Source of the DNA: Aphanomyces cochlioides
Taxonomy: Eukaryota > Oomycota > Saprolegniomycetes > Saprolegniales > Verrucalvaceae
Direction: 5' to 3'
Length of the DNA stretch: 64,000 nt
Assembly: GCA_019828595.1 (NCBI GenBank)
Contig: JAHQRK010000009.1
Location: 2,294,001-2,358,000 of the forward strand
Below are positions 1 through 11,395 of the stretch, in pieces (position 1 is the stretch's first letter; each line of letters begins with the position of its first letter). Made by a program: the position numbers and the translations under genes. The notes below the pieces were generated by a model. The model worked only from the letters and a program-made list of their open reading frames with translations, was not told where the DNA came from and ran no database searches.

Positions 1-1
1 G

Positions 2-469
2 CTGCTTTGCCTCTTGCTCGCGCTCACGTCGTTGACGTGCGTCGAGTCGCGTGAAATGTTTTCCGACGCGTTGTTGGCGAAAGCGTTCAAGTTTTTCTTG
101 AAGACGGATGCGCGTGGCAACTGCGACAAGGCGACCATGAAGCACAATGCGAATAAGTGGTTCAGCAACTGCATCGCCGGTGCTGCCGCGACTGGCGTAG
201 GCCTCAGGTGTGCCAACTTTAATGGTTCCGCTGCGATTATGGCTGCCGTCGGTGCGTCTGCCGCGGCTTTCAATTCGCAACTCGGCACGTACATTGAAAT
301 GGAATGCGGCAAGATGGAGAAAAAGTCGTCGGGACAAAATTCGCGGCCGACGTTGTCCCGTAGCAAATCCAGCGGATCTTTCAAAGAGTACACGGCAATC
401 AACGTCGCTGGGTCTCCCAAAGGAAGCTCTACCGCCGCGAGAACGGCTAAAAACCTGCGCGGCCAGTAA
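2..469 (+). CDS. Secreted protein of unknown function, 5' end outside the window
   Basis: The frame is open from base 2 to a TAA at 467-469. The first visible residues (LLCLLLALTSLTCVES) read as the hydrophobic core and cleavage region of a signal peptide, so the start codon and a few residues lie before the window; the first in-window ATG (56) is too late. The mature part has six cysteines and a Gly/Ala-rich stretch, then a basic Ser-rich tail. No known domain was recognised. It is likely a small extracellular or cell-surface protein. An inverted copy of the 3' end of the next gene begins two bases after its stop. Confidence 0.6.
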   Translation: MLCLLLALTSLTCVESREMFSDALLAKAFKFFLKTDARGNCDKATMKHNANKWFSNCIAGAAATGVGLRCANFNGSAAIMAAVGASAAAFNSQLGTYIEMECGKMEKKSSGQNSRPTLSRSKSSGSFKEYTAINVAGSPKGSSTAARTAKNLRGQ

Positions 470-470
470 A

Positions 471-538
471 TGACGTGGCAGCATGAGAGTTTAGTATTAA
501 CAATTAGCTCGCTTTGCTAGCTTGTCTTTTGGTTGATT
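471..538. repeat. Inverted copy of the EF-hand gene's 3' end (left arm)
   Basis: Read in reverse complement, these 68 bases match 3194-3263 with one mismatch over the first 45 bases and a few mismatches and one gap after that. The partner arm holds the last codons and the start of the 3' UTR of the EF-hand gene. The two arms enclose that whole gene. Confidence 0.85.
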
Positions 539-539
539 C

Positions 540-1031
540 ACATCTGGAACTATGGCCAAGGGAGAAATAGTAGAAATCAAAAGTGGGCGATGCGAGAGTC
601 GAGGCCAGTCTTACGTACGCCGCCCCCCCCCCGTTCTCCCCCAACTAGCTTAGTCTTTCGCTTTTCACTCCCATCGTTCGTGGAATGCCGCCCCCCCGAC
701 CCCATTTATTCCCCTTTGATTCCCCTTCAAAGCCCACGGTATCCGACTTCCCCCCTTGATGCCCCCCTCCCCATCCTCTTGCTTCCAATGGCATCAATCG
801 ACTTCAGCGCTAAGAGTAGGTGCCGTGGTGGATGTTGGAGTGCGAAGGGAGCGAGCGACGAGCTCGAAAGCCCAGTAGAACGAGCTACAGCGCTCGATGA
901 ATAGCATCCCCAGCAGCGACTGCGCTTCAAAGGCTCGAACCGATGGCACTCTCTAAGACGAAAGTTACAAACTTGTCGAAAATCCACCAATTGTTCCATT
1001 GTGACGGTTCGTTCGCGAGGAAATCTAGTGC
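540..1031. other. Cytosine-rich spacer before the EF-hand gene
   Basis: No gene is supported here. The stretch 620-780 has runs of C and CT (for example at 623-632 and 690-700) on the plus strand. It may be 5' leader or promoter sequence of the gene starting at 1032. Confidence 0.4.
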
Positions 1032-3230
1032 ATGGCTTCGGCAATGGAGCAAGCGCGCGCTATCTTTGAGCGCGTGGATGTATCCAAGGATGGCGTCGTG
1101 GACAAGAGCGAGCTGGGGAGACTTTTGCAAGAGCTGGGCGAAGAACCGACGCCGCAAAACATCGTCCGAGCGCTCTTTCAGATGGACACGAGTGGCGACG
1201 GCACGATCTCGCTCGACGAATTCATCGCGTTCTACAAGTCAAACTACCTCCCAAGGCATCCCGTCAAGATGCTGAGCACACGGCGCGGCCACGTCGACAT
1301 TGGCCACGCGAAAAGCGCGTCCTACTCGCTCCCGCCGCCAACTTTTTGCTTTGGCAAAGCGTTGCAACGTGATAAAGAAAACGCTGGCCAAGGTAAGCTC
1401 CTTCTAGTCGCTTTGTAGCTTATATTCACTGCTGTCTAGTGATACGCCAGCATGGAGACGCAGGCGACGACGCTGGCAAAATGGCGAGAAAGACTGCAAA
1501 ATCCAAGCAAATCCGACCGAAAACAGCGCCAGCGACGGGCTCCAAGACGACCGAAGCCCGCCAAGCATGCTATCCAAGCCGTTCTCCTCGTGATCCAGGC
1601 ATTGACTTCATCCTTGTCCAGCTGAAGCGCCAGCTCCAGCAGCGTGGCTACGACGCGTTTGAAGCCATCGCCGAGCAGTCGTCCAGCACTTCGTCGCTGT
1701 CGCTTCCAGCCTTCAAGACGCTGCTTCAATCTCGCCTTGGACTCGACGTGACGCCGAAAGATCTCCGCGCGATCTTTTCCATCTTTGACGCGGATGGCAG
1801 TGGATCGATTTCAGCGGCAGAATGGGCTGCAGCCATGCTCACGCCGCTGTCGGGCGCTCGTCTCGCTGCCGTCGAGCTGGCGTTTCAAAAGCTAGATGTC
1901 CATGAATATGGCACGCTCAGCGTGAAAGATCTCCGCGCTCAATTCCACGGCGAGGGCCTTCCTGACGTCCGGGCCGGGCTGAAAACTCTCGAAGAAGCCC
2001 GCGCTGAAGTCCTCACTGCGCTCTGTAGCTCCCGCGCCACGGTCTCCCGCGACCAATTCATGCAATACTACACACGCTTGAGCTGTGCGACTGCCGACGA
2101 TGCGCTCTTTGTACGCACGATTGAAATGACGTGGCAGATCGAGGTGCCACCAGTGAGAGCTACAACTGCAGACGCCAAGCCAAAGGATATCAAGTTTTGC
2201 CGCGTCCAAGCGCCGTGGCTGTCGACAGATTCGGCCAGCTCGCTCTTGTACGGCAGCGCCATCGCCGCCAGCGCCGAGATCCTGCCAGCACCGCCACTAA
2301 CACCACTGAAAGAATTGGACGCAGGACTCAAAGGAACGCTCGCTCGCGTGCGAAACCAGCTCAAGACGGTACTATGGAAATCCATGGCGGAGAAAATTTC
2401 ACATATTTCAAATGTCATAGGTCGGGTTTGCAGGCTGGCGCGCGTTTGACGTCGCTGGAAACGATCCAACGACAACGACGCCAGCTTCGGCGTTGACGCT
2501 GCCGCAGTTCAAAGCTCTCATGAAAGACAACGCCGCGATCGTGCTCTCGGACAAAGATTGGCGGCATATCTTTGATTTCTTTGCCAGTCCACACACGGCG
2601 ACGCTCGACTTGAATCGCCTCTGGCCATACATTTACGAACCCATGTCGGTGCACCGCCTTGGCCTCGTCCGTCGCGCGTTTCGTCAGCTAGACTGCGAGA
2701 AAAATGGATGGCTCCTGCTCGACGACGTCGTTGCGAGCATTGACGCGGCGCGGCATCCAAGCGTCCAAGCTGGCCACACTTCCGAGGATGAAATTGTCCA
2801 GGCGCTGCGAGATGCGATGGGTCCAGGACCACAGGTTTCCTTGGCGCAGTTTGAACGCTATTATGGCTACCTGAGTCAATCCATCGTCGACGACAGCGCG
2901 TTTGAAAAGCACGTCACGTCCGTGTGGTATGACCGATTCCCCGACGCGACACCACAGTCCAGAGCAAAATTTACCGCCAGAGGCGCGACGCCGGCGGTGG
3001 AGAAGAAAGATCCGCTCGTGATGTACCAAGAAAGCCTCCGCTACTTGGACAACCAGCTCGCGCAGAAAGCCCCGCCGACGAGTCGCCGCACAAGTAAAAC
3101 TAAGACGACAAAGCGAACGACAGCCGCTGCGCCGTGCAAAGGTAGCAGCCAGACAACTCGCACACGGATTCGGACGCCCGACACGAATGTGACCAAATCA
3201 ACCCCAAGACAAGCTACAAAAGCGAGCTAA
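1032..3230 (+). CDS. Multi-EF-hand calcium-binding protein (three exons)
   Basis: Exons are read as 1032-1392, 1440-2368 and 2421-3230 (699 residues). The introns are 47 bp (GTAAGC..CTAG) and 52 bp (GTACTA..ATAG) and keep one frame throughout. The ATG at 1032 directly follows an in-frame stop. Canonical EF-hand loops occur at about residues 16-27 (DVSKDGVVDKSE), 52-63 (DTSGDGTISLDE) and 237-248 (DADGSGSISAAE). Degenerate loops follow, for example near residue 521 (DCEKNGWLLLDD), which lack some calcium ligands. The C-terminus is basic and Thr/Ser-rich. A calcium sensor or scaffold role is inferred from the EF-hands; no enzymatic domain is visible. The second donor site is weak, so the 2369-2420 intron is the least certain part. 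Confidence 0.75.
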
Positions 3231-3263
3231 GTGTTAATACTAAACTCTCATGCTGCCACGTCA
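3194..3263. repeat. Right arm of the 68-bp inverted repeat
   Basis: It covers the last codons and the first 33 bases after the stop of the EF-hand gene and pairs with 471-538. The next 380 bases hold only A/T-rich sequence with three CCAAT-type boxes (about 3305, 3339, 3364), although both neighbouring genes end here. Confidence 0.85.
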
Positions 3264-3646
3264 TCCAGGTGTTGAAGTTTTGGACTTGTTGAATTAGCTG
3301 CCTTTGATTGGCCAAATTATTAGTGCATTCTGTCTTTTGATTGGATAAATAAAATATTTATAGCCAATCAAATTAACTTCCCACATTCCAACACACTACT
3401 TTAATCAAGATTGTGGAATGACCACTTCAACAAGTTCGCGCCATTTTCGATTTTTCTCCCGACAGAGCAGACCAAGTCGCCCCGACGCGCCCAACAGGTT
3501 GTTCCTTCTCTCTCTTCGAGTCTCATGCGCCTCGGTTGTAGATGTCGTGTTCTCGATATACACACGACGGCATGCATCTTGAATTTTGCTGCCGGTATTG
3601 ACTATCGAGACTCCTGGGAGACTTCACCTTGGACGACATTGACGTC

Positions 3647-4451
3647 TTACCAAAGAAGGCGAATCTCTTGTCGTGAAGGTTCGTCTCCTGCTTCCATCGC
3701 TTCTCCCTCTGTCAAGATATTGAAAGCCAATTGACCCACCGACATAATTTGGCCTTGGATCACTTCTGCGCACCGCTGGGGGCTCTGCGCTGCTCCAAAG
3801 CCACAGTTGACCCAACCCGACGGATTGCCAGCCCAACAGACTGGGCCGACGCCGCTGTAGCTACTCTTGCACGGTTTGTAGCACAGACCAGCTTGGCTCT
3901 GAAGGCTGGTGGAGCATTTTCCAGGGTGTGGCTTGCCAATCTTGACATACTTGGAGCAGCTAATGTCGTTTTGACCTTGCATGCCCAGCGCTTTGCAATC
4001 AACTTTAGCAGGACGGCAAATGCAGCATCCAAAGGCTTCGTAGCCATATTTGCACTTGGGGTAAATGATCTCTCCGCTCTTTTCGCAGTTGCCAGCACCG
4101 TGATCTTTTTCACAGCGTTTGCGAGCTTTGTTCAGGTTGAAGCCGTCACCAAACTTCCAAGGATAGCCGGTCCCTCGGCCATATTCAGCTTTGCGGCAAA
4201 AGAGGCCTTGGTCTTCAAAGCCACTCGGGCAATTCTGGTGGCAGTCCATTGCTTGGCGGGTATAGTTCGTCGGGCATTTGTCGTAGCAAGCCCAATTGAT
4301 CTTGATTGCCATCGCACGACTGCGGAATCGTGCCCGCCCCACGGCCATACGAGTTTTTCCAGCAGAACGCCGCTGAGCTATTTGCCAACGTGTCGGCATC
4401 GCTACCAAAGGCCAAGAGCGCTAATACGGCGACGCATTGCAACAAACCCAT
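3647..4451 (-). pseudogene. Cysteine-rich secreted protein, frameshifted copy
   Basis: This is a paralogue of the intact gene at 16255-17331, sharing CWKNSYGRGAG, DCHQNCPSGF, GYPWKFGD and CWAGNPSGW. It starts at an ATG at 4451 with a signal peptide (LLQCVAVLALLAFG). Near 4290 five bases present in the intact gene are missing, which moves the reading frame between the IPQSC segment and CYDKCP. The C-terminus is also about 90 residues shorter than in the intact copy: the match ends after SVGQLAFN. The break is seen directly; decay rather than sequencing error is inferred from the additional C-terminal loss. Confidence 0.8.
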
Positions 4452-5754
4452 CGTTTGCTTGTCAGGATTGATGCAAAATCCAAACTGAAGCAGCTCTGTC
4501 CAGAGACATATCATTCGCACCGCCTGGTGGTGGGTCAGGAGGATAAAAACGACACTGAGATGGACTTTGAATATCTTTTCCGCACGCCGATCTCAATCGC
4601 GAAGCCAAGAAGTCAATTCGACATAAAACCTGCACCAAAGTTGAAACTCTTGGACAATTTGGTTCCATCAATCGTTGGATCGCTGGAGAATGACACAATC
4701 TTGGATGATAAGCATGAAAATCTTTAAATTTTGTATTGTGCTTTTGATACAAAATTGTGAGGAACGGTTTTAAATTCCGAATCGAACGGGCTTCTCTGAT
4801 TGGCTAGAATTAAAAATTAAAATTATTCAGCCAATCAGAATCGATCCGCCGCCTGACTCACGCAAAACACACACTGACACACACCACTTCAGTATGATGA
4901 AATCGATTTGAAAATGAATTCGCTTTTTGGTCAAAACCACAAATTTGGTTGAATCCTCTAAAAGAATCTTGAAGAAACTTTTTTTAAATTTTGGGAATAT
5001 TTTTTAAAAATTATTGATAGTTTTATTAAAAGTCGTGAAATTCCGCATCTCCCAGAATAGTATTTGAGAATTTTCAATTTTTAGTCAAAAATACAAATTT
5101 CAGTGAAAACGACAATATTCTATAAAATAGAAATATATTTGTATTAGGTTTCATTGGTTATATATTTAGCAGGTTATTGCTCCCTCGCCTCGTCAGGGTG
5201 GATAAAGTTACGCAAACCGTGGCTTCTTTTCGTGGGATCAGCACGGACCATGATGCTTACGACAGAGTGGAAAGCGAACATTGTAGCATATCCCGCTCGA
5301 ATTCATCTCAGCATGCAATCTATATTGGATTGTGACGCAAGAAAATGATGAAACTGTCGGAGGTTTGTGTCGAAGACTGCCATCTCTTAAAGTAGCATCA
5401 AAATGAGTGGAATATTGCCAACCCTTGTCTTCTTGGCAGATTTTGTCTTGATTGGAATGTTATCGTATTGATAACGATAAACTGCTCGAGGAAACACAAC
5501 ATGGTCGCGTCGTGATTTATTCGACCTCATGTTACCCACAGAAAACCGCAAAAAGGCCAAGTAGAGTAATGTGTTTTCATCCAGAGGGCTTGTGATGGAA
5601 AGCATGATGTTGAACAATTCACAGCCACAACGTTAACCTTTGAAGCTTGGCTCCTTCTGATGGATGCTGATGTCAACAAAAGTGGCTCTGAAACTACCTT
5701 GACTCGTGGTCAAAAATCGATCTATCATCATCGCAAGTTATCCTTCTATGGGAC
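4452..5754. other. A/T-rich region without a supported gene
   Basis: Only short unsupported ORFs are present. A small imperfect hairpin with a CCAAT-type sequence in each arm lies at about 4793-4848 (GATTGGCT facing AGCCAATC). No gene or element borders were recognised. Confidence 0.4.
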
Positions 5755-6363
5755 ATGGATAAGGATTTGTTCAATCAACTTCAGCAGTTTGGCTTTGTCC
5801 GTGTCATCATAATTCGACCTAGAAGTTACATCAGCATAACTATTCTTGGAACATCGATGGCAATCACGCAGACTAAGCTCCTGGAACTCGTCCCCATGGC
5901 AAGAACACCACGGCAACGAACCTTTCTTCTTACTCTCATGGCTGCACATGTCGTTGAACGACCTCTCGTCCCTGCTATTGGTTTTAAATTCACCACCAAC
6001 GCCAATGGTATCCTTGACTTCCGATTCGACATTGATGGTATAAAACAATTAGGATATCTATTGGGTCTGCCTGCCGTGGTCATTACTCAGAATCGCCTCA
6101 GAGCCCATCGGGATGAAGCAATGTGTATCGTCTTGGGTCGTTTGGCCTTTCCCGTGCGATTCCACTCAATGTCCTCAACATTTGGACGGTCATGTTCAGC
6201 ATTGTGTGAATTATTTCTGCACGTTATCAATGAGCTCTATGATCGATGGGGATCATTATTGTACTTTAATGAAAAACCGGTGCGAAGAAGATTGGACCAA
6301 TACTGTGATGCTGTCGCCTCAAAAGGAGCTCCTCTGTCAAATGTTTTTGGCAGGATCGGTTGA
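5755..6363 (+). pseudogene. PIF/Harbinger (HARBI1-like) transposase remnant, N-terminal part
   Basis: About 200 residues align by eye with the region of HARBI1-type transposases just before the DDE core: HRDEAMCIVLGRLAFP, the STFGRSCSALCELF helix-turn-helix segment, and DQYCDAVASKGAP followed by NVFGRIG. In this family the next residues would hold the first catalytic Asp (GFIDGT). Here a stop follows at once and no DDE core is found downstream. It lies on the plus strand between two minus-strand cysteine-rich pseudogenes. No terminal inverted repeats were found, so element borders are unknown. Confidence 0.7.
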
Positions 6364-6483
6364 ATTTTCCAGCTTACTGTTATCACCGAAGTCCTTTATG
6401 GCGTTGACTTTCGACACGGCACCTTGATCACATTTCTGCTTTCGACAGCTTTCCATGCCTTATGCAGGCCACTTGAATTTCCC

Positions 6484-7234
6484 CGCTCAAACTTTCCAAA
6501 GCACTTTCACGCATGGTCCGTACTGCGTCTGTAATGACGTGGCCACACGATCTGTTTGACTCCGCAGCTCCAAAACCACACTTGAACCATCCCGTAGGAT
6601 TACTCGCCCAACAGACAGGGCCAACGCCGCTGGAGTCACTCTTGCATCGTTTGTAGCAGAACCCAGCTTGGAGCTGGAGACCGTCAGCACATTTCTTCGG
6701 ATGTGGCTTGCCTGTTTAAACAGTCTTCATGCAGTTTACATTGTCTTGGCGTTGCATACCGAATGCTTTGCAGTCAACCGCGTTGGGGCGACAGCCATAG
6801 GCCTCAAAGCCAGCGTTGCATTTTGGCACATATGTGCCTGCATTTCACAGCGCTTGCGAGCTTTGTCCAGGTCGAACGGATTACAAAAGTCACAAGGTTG
6901 GATGGGCACACGGCTGTATTCAGGTATGTGGCAAAAAAGTCCTTGGTCTGCAAAGCCACTTGGACAATTTTGGAGGCAGTCCACATCCTTGCCAGTGTAA
7001 TTAGCAGGGCATTTGTCGTAGCATTGTAGTCCGATGACTTCTTGGCCAGAATCACACGTTTGCGGCACCCCCGCACCTCGACCATACGAGCTTTTCCAGC
7101 AATATTCCATTCGGACTTGAATTTTGCGCTCCTTGGGCATCGATACAACCAGCAAAGATGGCTAACATGGCAAGGCAAGTCAGTTGCTGGGAGGATACAA
7201 ACGACACTGAGATTGACAAATCCAAAGATTCCAT
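6484..7234 (-). pseudogene. Cysteine-rich secreted protein, heavily broken copy
   Basis: This is the third member of the family at 16255. Recognisable pieces in three frames are CWKSSYGRGAG, CYDKCPANYTG, CLQNCPSGFADQG, KARKRCE and CWASNPTGWFKCGFGAAES. There is a frameshift just after the signal-peptide region (near 7110), another near 6845 with loss of bases, and an in-frame TAA near 6718 where the paralogue reads VQIGKP. At least three disabling changes make this a clear pseudogene. Confidence 0.8.
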
Positions 7235-7262
7235 GCAAGTCTGTTGTGAATTGCGATGTCAA

Positions 7263-8218
7263 GGAGCCACTTGGTTATAAAAACTACAGAGAGAAGCAAG
7301 CTCTTTGTCAGCACAACATCGCCCAAGAGTTGAATGCCAACTTGATGGCAACTTGCCTAAAGGACTCCACCTCAAAAAGATTATATTCAATATTTATCAA
7401 ATTTAACAAGATATAATTATATAAGTTTAATAACATCAAATTATATGTTGGTTTTGTAAATTGATATCAGGTTTTGTATAATATCAAATACTAGTAGTAT
7501 ATAATTTTATAAAGGTAATCGATTTTGCATTTCCGGTGCTCAGTGCACATGTTATTGCTAAATTTATGTACAGCAACCGCCCAACAACTAACTGCATTGT
7601 GCTTGCGACCGCGCGGAAAGCATCCCTCTCGAATTCAAGGACTGGCTGCCAGGACTTTGAATCCCTGACTTGTATATCTTGACGTTTCGAGAGCAAGTAC
7701 AGCTGTAAACTCTGCGTTAACAGATTATCTTTCCTTGATATGCAATAGAGTTAAAATGCAAACAGAGAAATGTGTGAAAGAGAGAGCATTCAAATTCGAC
7801 CCCACCTGAACGATAAAGGAAGAGCAGCTCGTCGACTTCAGTATCTCCTGTGGTTTGGAGAAACTTTTTTAGTGCGAACCATAGCAGCGAGTTGTTAGAG
7901 TGCGTATACCACCAAGATCCGTCCGAGAGTTCTATTGTTAAATTCATCTCATTTCATTGCCATCTATCTACTGGAATACCTTATCGCGCTTGGTCGTCAT
8001 TGTACTAACGTCATCGACACTGAATCCTTAACCATATACCTTGAGATAAAGTTTAAATTCGCCTTGCGTTAGTTACTCACCTTTCAAACGCTGGCAACGA
8101 GCGAGAACATGTATCGCGGTCGTCCTTTGTGTCCAACTCTTTAGACTGTCCTTGTCCATTTCCATCTACGTCTTGGGCGTGGCGAACTCGGACATCCGAG
8201 CTGGTCGAGCCCGGTTTA
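7263..8218. other. Intergenic region, nothing recognised
   Basis: A/T-rich at 7380-7520. Only short ORFs without domain features or relatives in the window. Confidence 0.4.
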
Positions 8219-8919
8219 GAGCATCCCCAACGGTGAAACGGTATTCAGGACGGCAAATCTTTCGTTTACCGCGACGGTAAACTATTTTTGGGCAACCCTA
8301 ACAGTTAGACTGTAAAACGGTAAATACATATGGATGCTTGGCGTGCAAAGTTGGCTCAAGACATCGCAGCGTGGAGCGATGAGGATGAAGTTATGTCTAT
8401 GTGTGATGAACACGGTGACCGTCGTTCTGGTGGCTCGGTCGTTGGGCGCAAGTCTGTGCTCCGAGATAGAGCAGCGGCTCATGAACGTCTGTACAACGAC
8501 TATTTCTCATGATCCATGATACGCATCCAAAATTGGTCATTCTTTTGACCTGATCCCTTCACGTTGTCCTCGGCAATATTAATCCATGATCTTGCAAGCT
8601 GGCAGTCTTCTTCCTGTGTGAAATTGGAGCCATGACACGAGAGAGATTGTTAACTACCGCGACGCTTTGGACAAGAAGATTAGGGTTGTGTGCTGTGTTT
8701 TAATTGGTGGATTGATTATACTTCGATTTGTATAGTATACAAAAACTACATCAAATACCGTCGCTGAAGGTGGTGCGGCAAAATCGTCGAATTTGCCGTT
8801 CGACTGGGAAAATATACCGCTTCCGGTATTATACCGTCCCCCGTTGGGGATGCCCAAACGCCAAATTTCGAGCCAAAAACGGTAAAATACCGTTTACCGT
8901 GCTACCGTTGGGGATGCTC
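8219..8919. mobile_element. Harbinger-type non-autonomous DNA transposon (701 bp)
   Basis: Both ends carry the same 16-bp terminal inverted repeat, GAGCATCCCCAACGGT, with further similar sequence inside it (ACGGTA repeats). The trinucleotide TTA flanks the element on each side (8216-8218 and 8920-8922). A TIR starting GAGCAT and a 3-bp TWA target duplication are typical of the PIF/Harbinger superfamily. The interior holds a fragment of the transposase N-terminus, so it is an internally deleted derivative rather than an unrelated MITE. Confidence 0.85.
8330..8512 (+). pseudogene. N-terminal fragment of a Harbinger transposase
   Basis: The 60-residue ORF contains GGSVVGRK followed by DRAAAHERLYNDYFS. 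This resembles the GGS.xGR...HERLMxDYF segment found near the N-terminus of HARBI1-like transposases. The rest of the gene is deleted. Its position inside the TIR-bounded element supports the assignment. Confidence 0.6.
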
Positions 8920-9170
8920 TTACGAAGGCCGAAGCCATTCGTAACGCAGTACGTCCGATCGGTCATCATGTTGACCAGTTACTCGTACAGGCTTGCTATG
9001 TTCAATCGAACGCAGGCATGGCTGCGCTCCAGCAGATCGATTGAATTTCTCGTTTGTGTCTATAGTATTTATAGACGACTGGAGCATAACTCTTATGGTG
9101 TATTGTGATTGGAATTTGCTGGATGGACGTCAAGTGAGGTTTTATTGGCTGAAATTACTACAGTCTACTT

Positions 9171-11142
9171 TCAATCGATCGAGTTTTGGAGTTGTGAACG
9201 AGCGTGCTTGCGCAGATCTCGGACTAACGTCAAGAGTTTGAGTTGGGAGACGCGTCGTTTGCCCGAGTTTGCGCCATGTGCAGAACAAATGGAGATTACA
9301 TGAGGCAAGACAATTTCAAATGCCTTTGAAACCTCAATCTCAGATGGCTTTGAAGACATTTTCGTGCGCGACGTTCGTTCAAAGGTGGTTCTGAGGTAAT
9401 TCATGGCGAATTTCCACTCTGTAAGTTGACGTCGTTGCGTAGAGATATTGAAATCTATCGTATCAAGAAATCGAAATGGTGGCCAGCCCAAGTGAGTGTT
9501 GCCTAGCCACCAAAGTTGCCATGCGCTCGACAAATCAACGGAGGGAAAACAAAATCCTTGGGGTAGTTTTCGGAGACAGCCACCCCATACATGCAATTTT
9601 GAGCCATGATCGTCCATTGTAGAGGTTAGAGAAGGACTGTGTGCAGGTCCACCGATGCGCATACTCTGTAGAATAGTTTCAAGAGTAGATTTGAGAAACT
9701 GAGGAGTAATTTTTCCAGCCGTCAAACCATTTTGTTCTATGATCTGTTCCACTCGTTCAGCCACAGTGTCGGGGAGTTTTCCAAGGACATGGAGTGTATT
9801 TTCAAGACCAACATGGAGCTGCACATGTGGTGGGATGCCTGCGGGATGCAAAGTAGATGATTCAACCATCACAAACGATCGGAGAGACAGCATTAGTGTC
9901 TCATTTCGGAAGATTGGCGTAGCAAGGAGAGGATGTCGGTGGGGCAATTCTCTAAACAAAAATTGACTGTGGAAAACTAACGAAGCGAGGCAGAGTTGCA
10001 GGACAGAGGTTAACGCCGGGACAGCAGCAAGACTTGGAAACATGAGGCGTAGACTTTCATCAACGACAGGAGGACGGGAGGCAAGCTAATTTACTCGAGT
10101 TCAACGGCAGACCAGCAATGACACGACCCAAGAATTGGTCTCCTGCCTTTTCATAATGCATGTATCGTTCAAGAACATGTCCAATACTCCATCCACATCG
10201 AATACACACACTAATAATGGATGGCCCACTAGTGGAGCCAGAACAAGCGAACGTAGCGGCTCCCTTGCGTATAGAGTGCGTTCCAATTTCATTGATTGAG
10301 ACCACTTCTCCACGAGACTCAGTGATATCACCAAGCAAACGTTGTAGAGTCTTACCAAAGCGGTCTCTTTGATTGGAGCCAGGAAACAAAAAACCATTCA
10401 CAAGGGTTGGATTGCAGGAGAGATACACTTCCAGAGCAAGGACTACACAAGTAGTTGGTTCCATTGGATTCGAGTAGATATGTTTTGGATCACGACGTTT
10501 CATTCCACCCTGGTCCGTTTTGCTTTTATAAAAGACGACACCGATTGCATCTTCTTCGAAGGATATGTGGTCCAGGAGGATTGTTTGAGTTGAACGAGAG
10601 CGACACACCAAATTCCAGGAGAGAACTAAATAGAGATGGGCAAAGCCACCGTCCAACATCGAAAGCGACCGATGACACAAAGCAGAATACAGGGAGTAAC
10701 CCAGAGGTCTCTTCCCCGAGTCCCATGAGGATAAGAGCTGCTCCTCGTCGGCAAACATACGTCGTATACCTTACAAATTTTAATGAGTGCAACTTAATTC
10801 GCAGAATACTAGCTTACCTTGAAAAATCTCCTTTATGTCGTCGTCAAACTCAATCGGCGCTGCTCTACCTGCATCACGATAGTAGTGCCGAAGAGCAGAG
10901 CGGTATCCTGACAGAGTTCCGGGCTTTTTGTTGGTGTGTCGAACCGTCCATTCAATAAACTGGAGAAACTCGCCATATCCAAATACATCGAGATCAATGT
11001 TACCATCCTCATCGATCATGGAGGCGTCTCCATGATCCAATATCCACTTTTTTATCACATTCACGCCACTCTTGTAGCCCGCTCTCGTGTTCCTTGAGAC
11101 TCGATTGTCCCGCAGCGCCTGAATGCTTGTATCCCTTTGCAT
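9171..11142 (-). pseudogene. Crypton-type tyrosine recombinase, one frameshift
   Basis: Exon 1 (11142-10818) encodes the N-terminal core-binding domain (SRNTRAGYKSG, TLSGYRSALRHYYR). A 48-bp intron (10770-10817) joins in phase to the catalytic exon from 10769. The catalytic part shows the family's signature: an Arg in SWNLVCRSRS, the HxxR box in GTHSIRKGAATFA, and a Tyr in LERYMHYEKAGDQFLGR, followed by AGLP. Near 10065 the frame shifts by one base: one frame ends after LACLPSSCR, and the other continues with PPVVDESLRLMFPS to a stop at 9171. Tyrosine recombinases of this kind with introns in eukaryotes are Cryptons, which are known from oomycetes. The single shift could be a real mutation or an assembly error. 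Element ends were not found. Confidence 0.8.
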
Positions 11143-11322
11143 CTTCCTTGACGCAAAACGTAAATTAAACTACCAATGAAAGAGTGCTGTATGTCCGTCA
11201 AGCAAATTTCATCCACTCAATCGAATACTTGATTTATGTATACTGTACAATACCCACGTGTCGAAAATGCTTGACGTTCGTCCAGCACATGACTTGAAAT
11301 TACGGATACCGTTAAGCAAAAA

Positions 11323-11357
11323 CCGGAGAATGTTGGATTTATCGAAATTTATCCGGA
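11323..11357. promoter_or_regulatory. Paired CCGGA motif upstream of the hydrolase pseudogene
   Basis: AACCGGAG and TTTATCCGGA occur 39-73 bp before the ATG at 11396. Similar pairs precede three other genes (near 21386, 33007 and 51584). A promoter role is inferred from the shared position only. Confidence 0.35.
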
Positions 11358-11395
11358 AGACAGGCACTGCCATCGGACGTTCAAAGTTGAAACGG

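Noticed and set aside
533..904. Pro/Ser-rich ORF of 123 codons
   Set aside because: Its composition simply reflects a cytosine-rich tract; there is no domain or paralogue.
3731..4471. Plus-strand ORF of 246 codons
   Set aside because: Antisense to the cysteine-rich pseudogene and without any protein-like feature.
10060..11142. Bacterial or phage integrase
   Set aside because: The spliced N-terminus, motif wording and eukaryotic neighbours fit a Crypton better.
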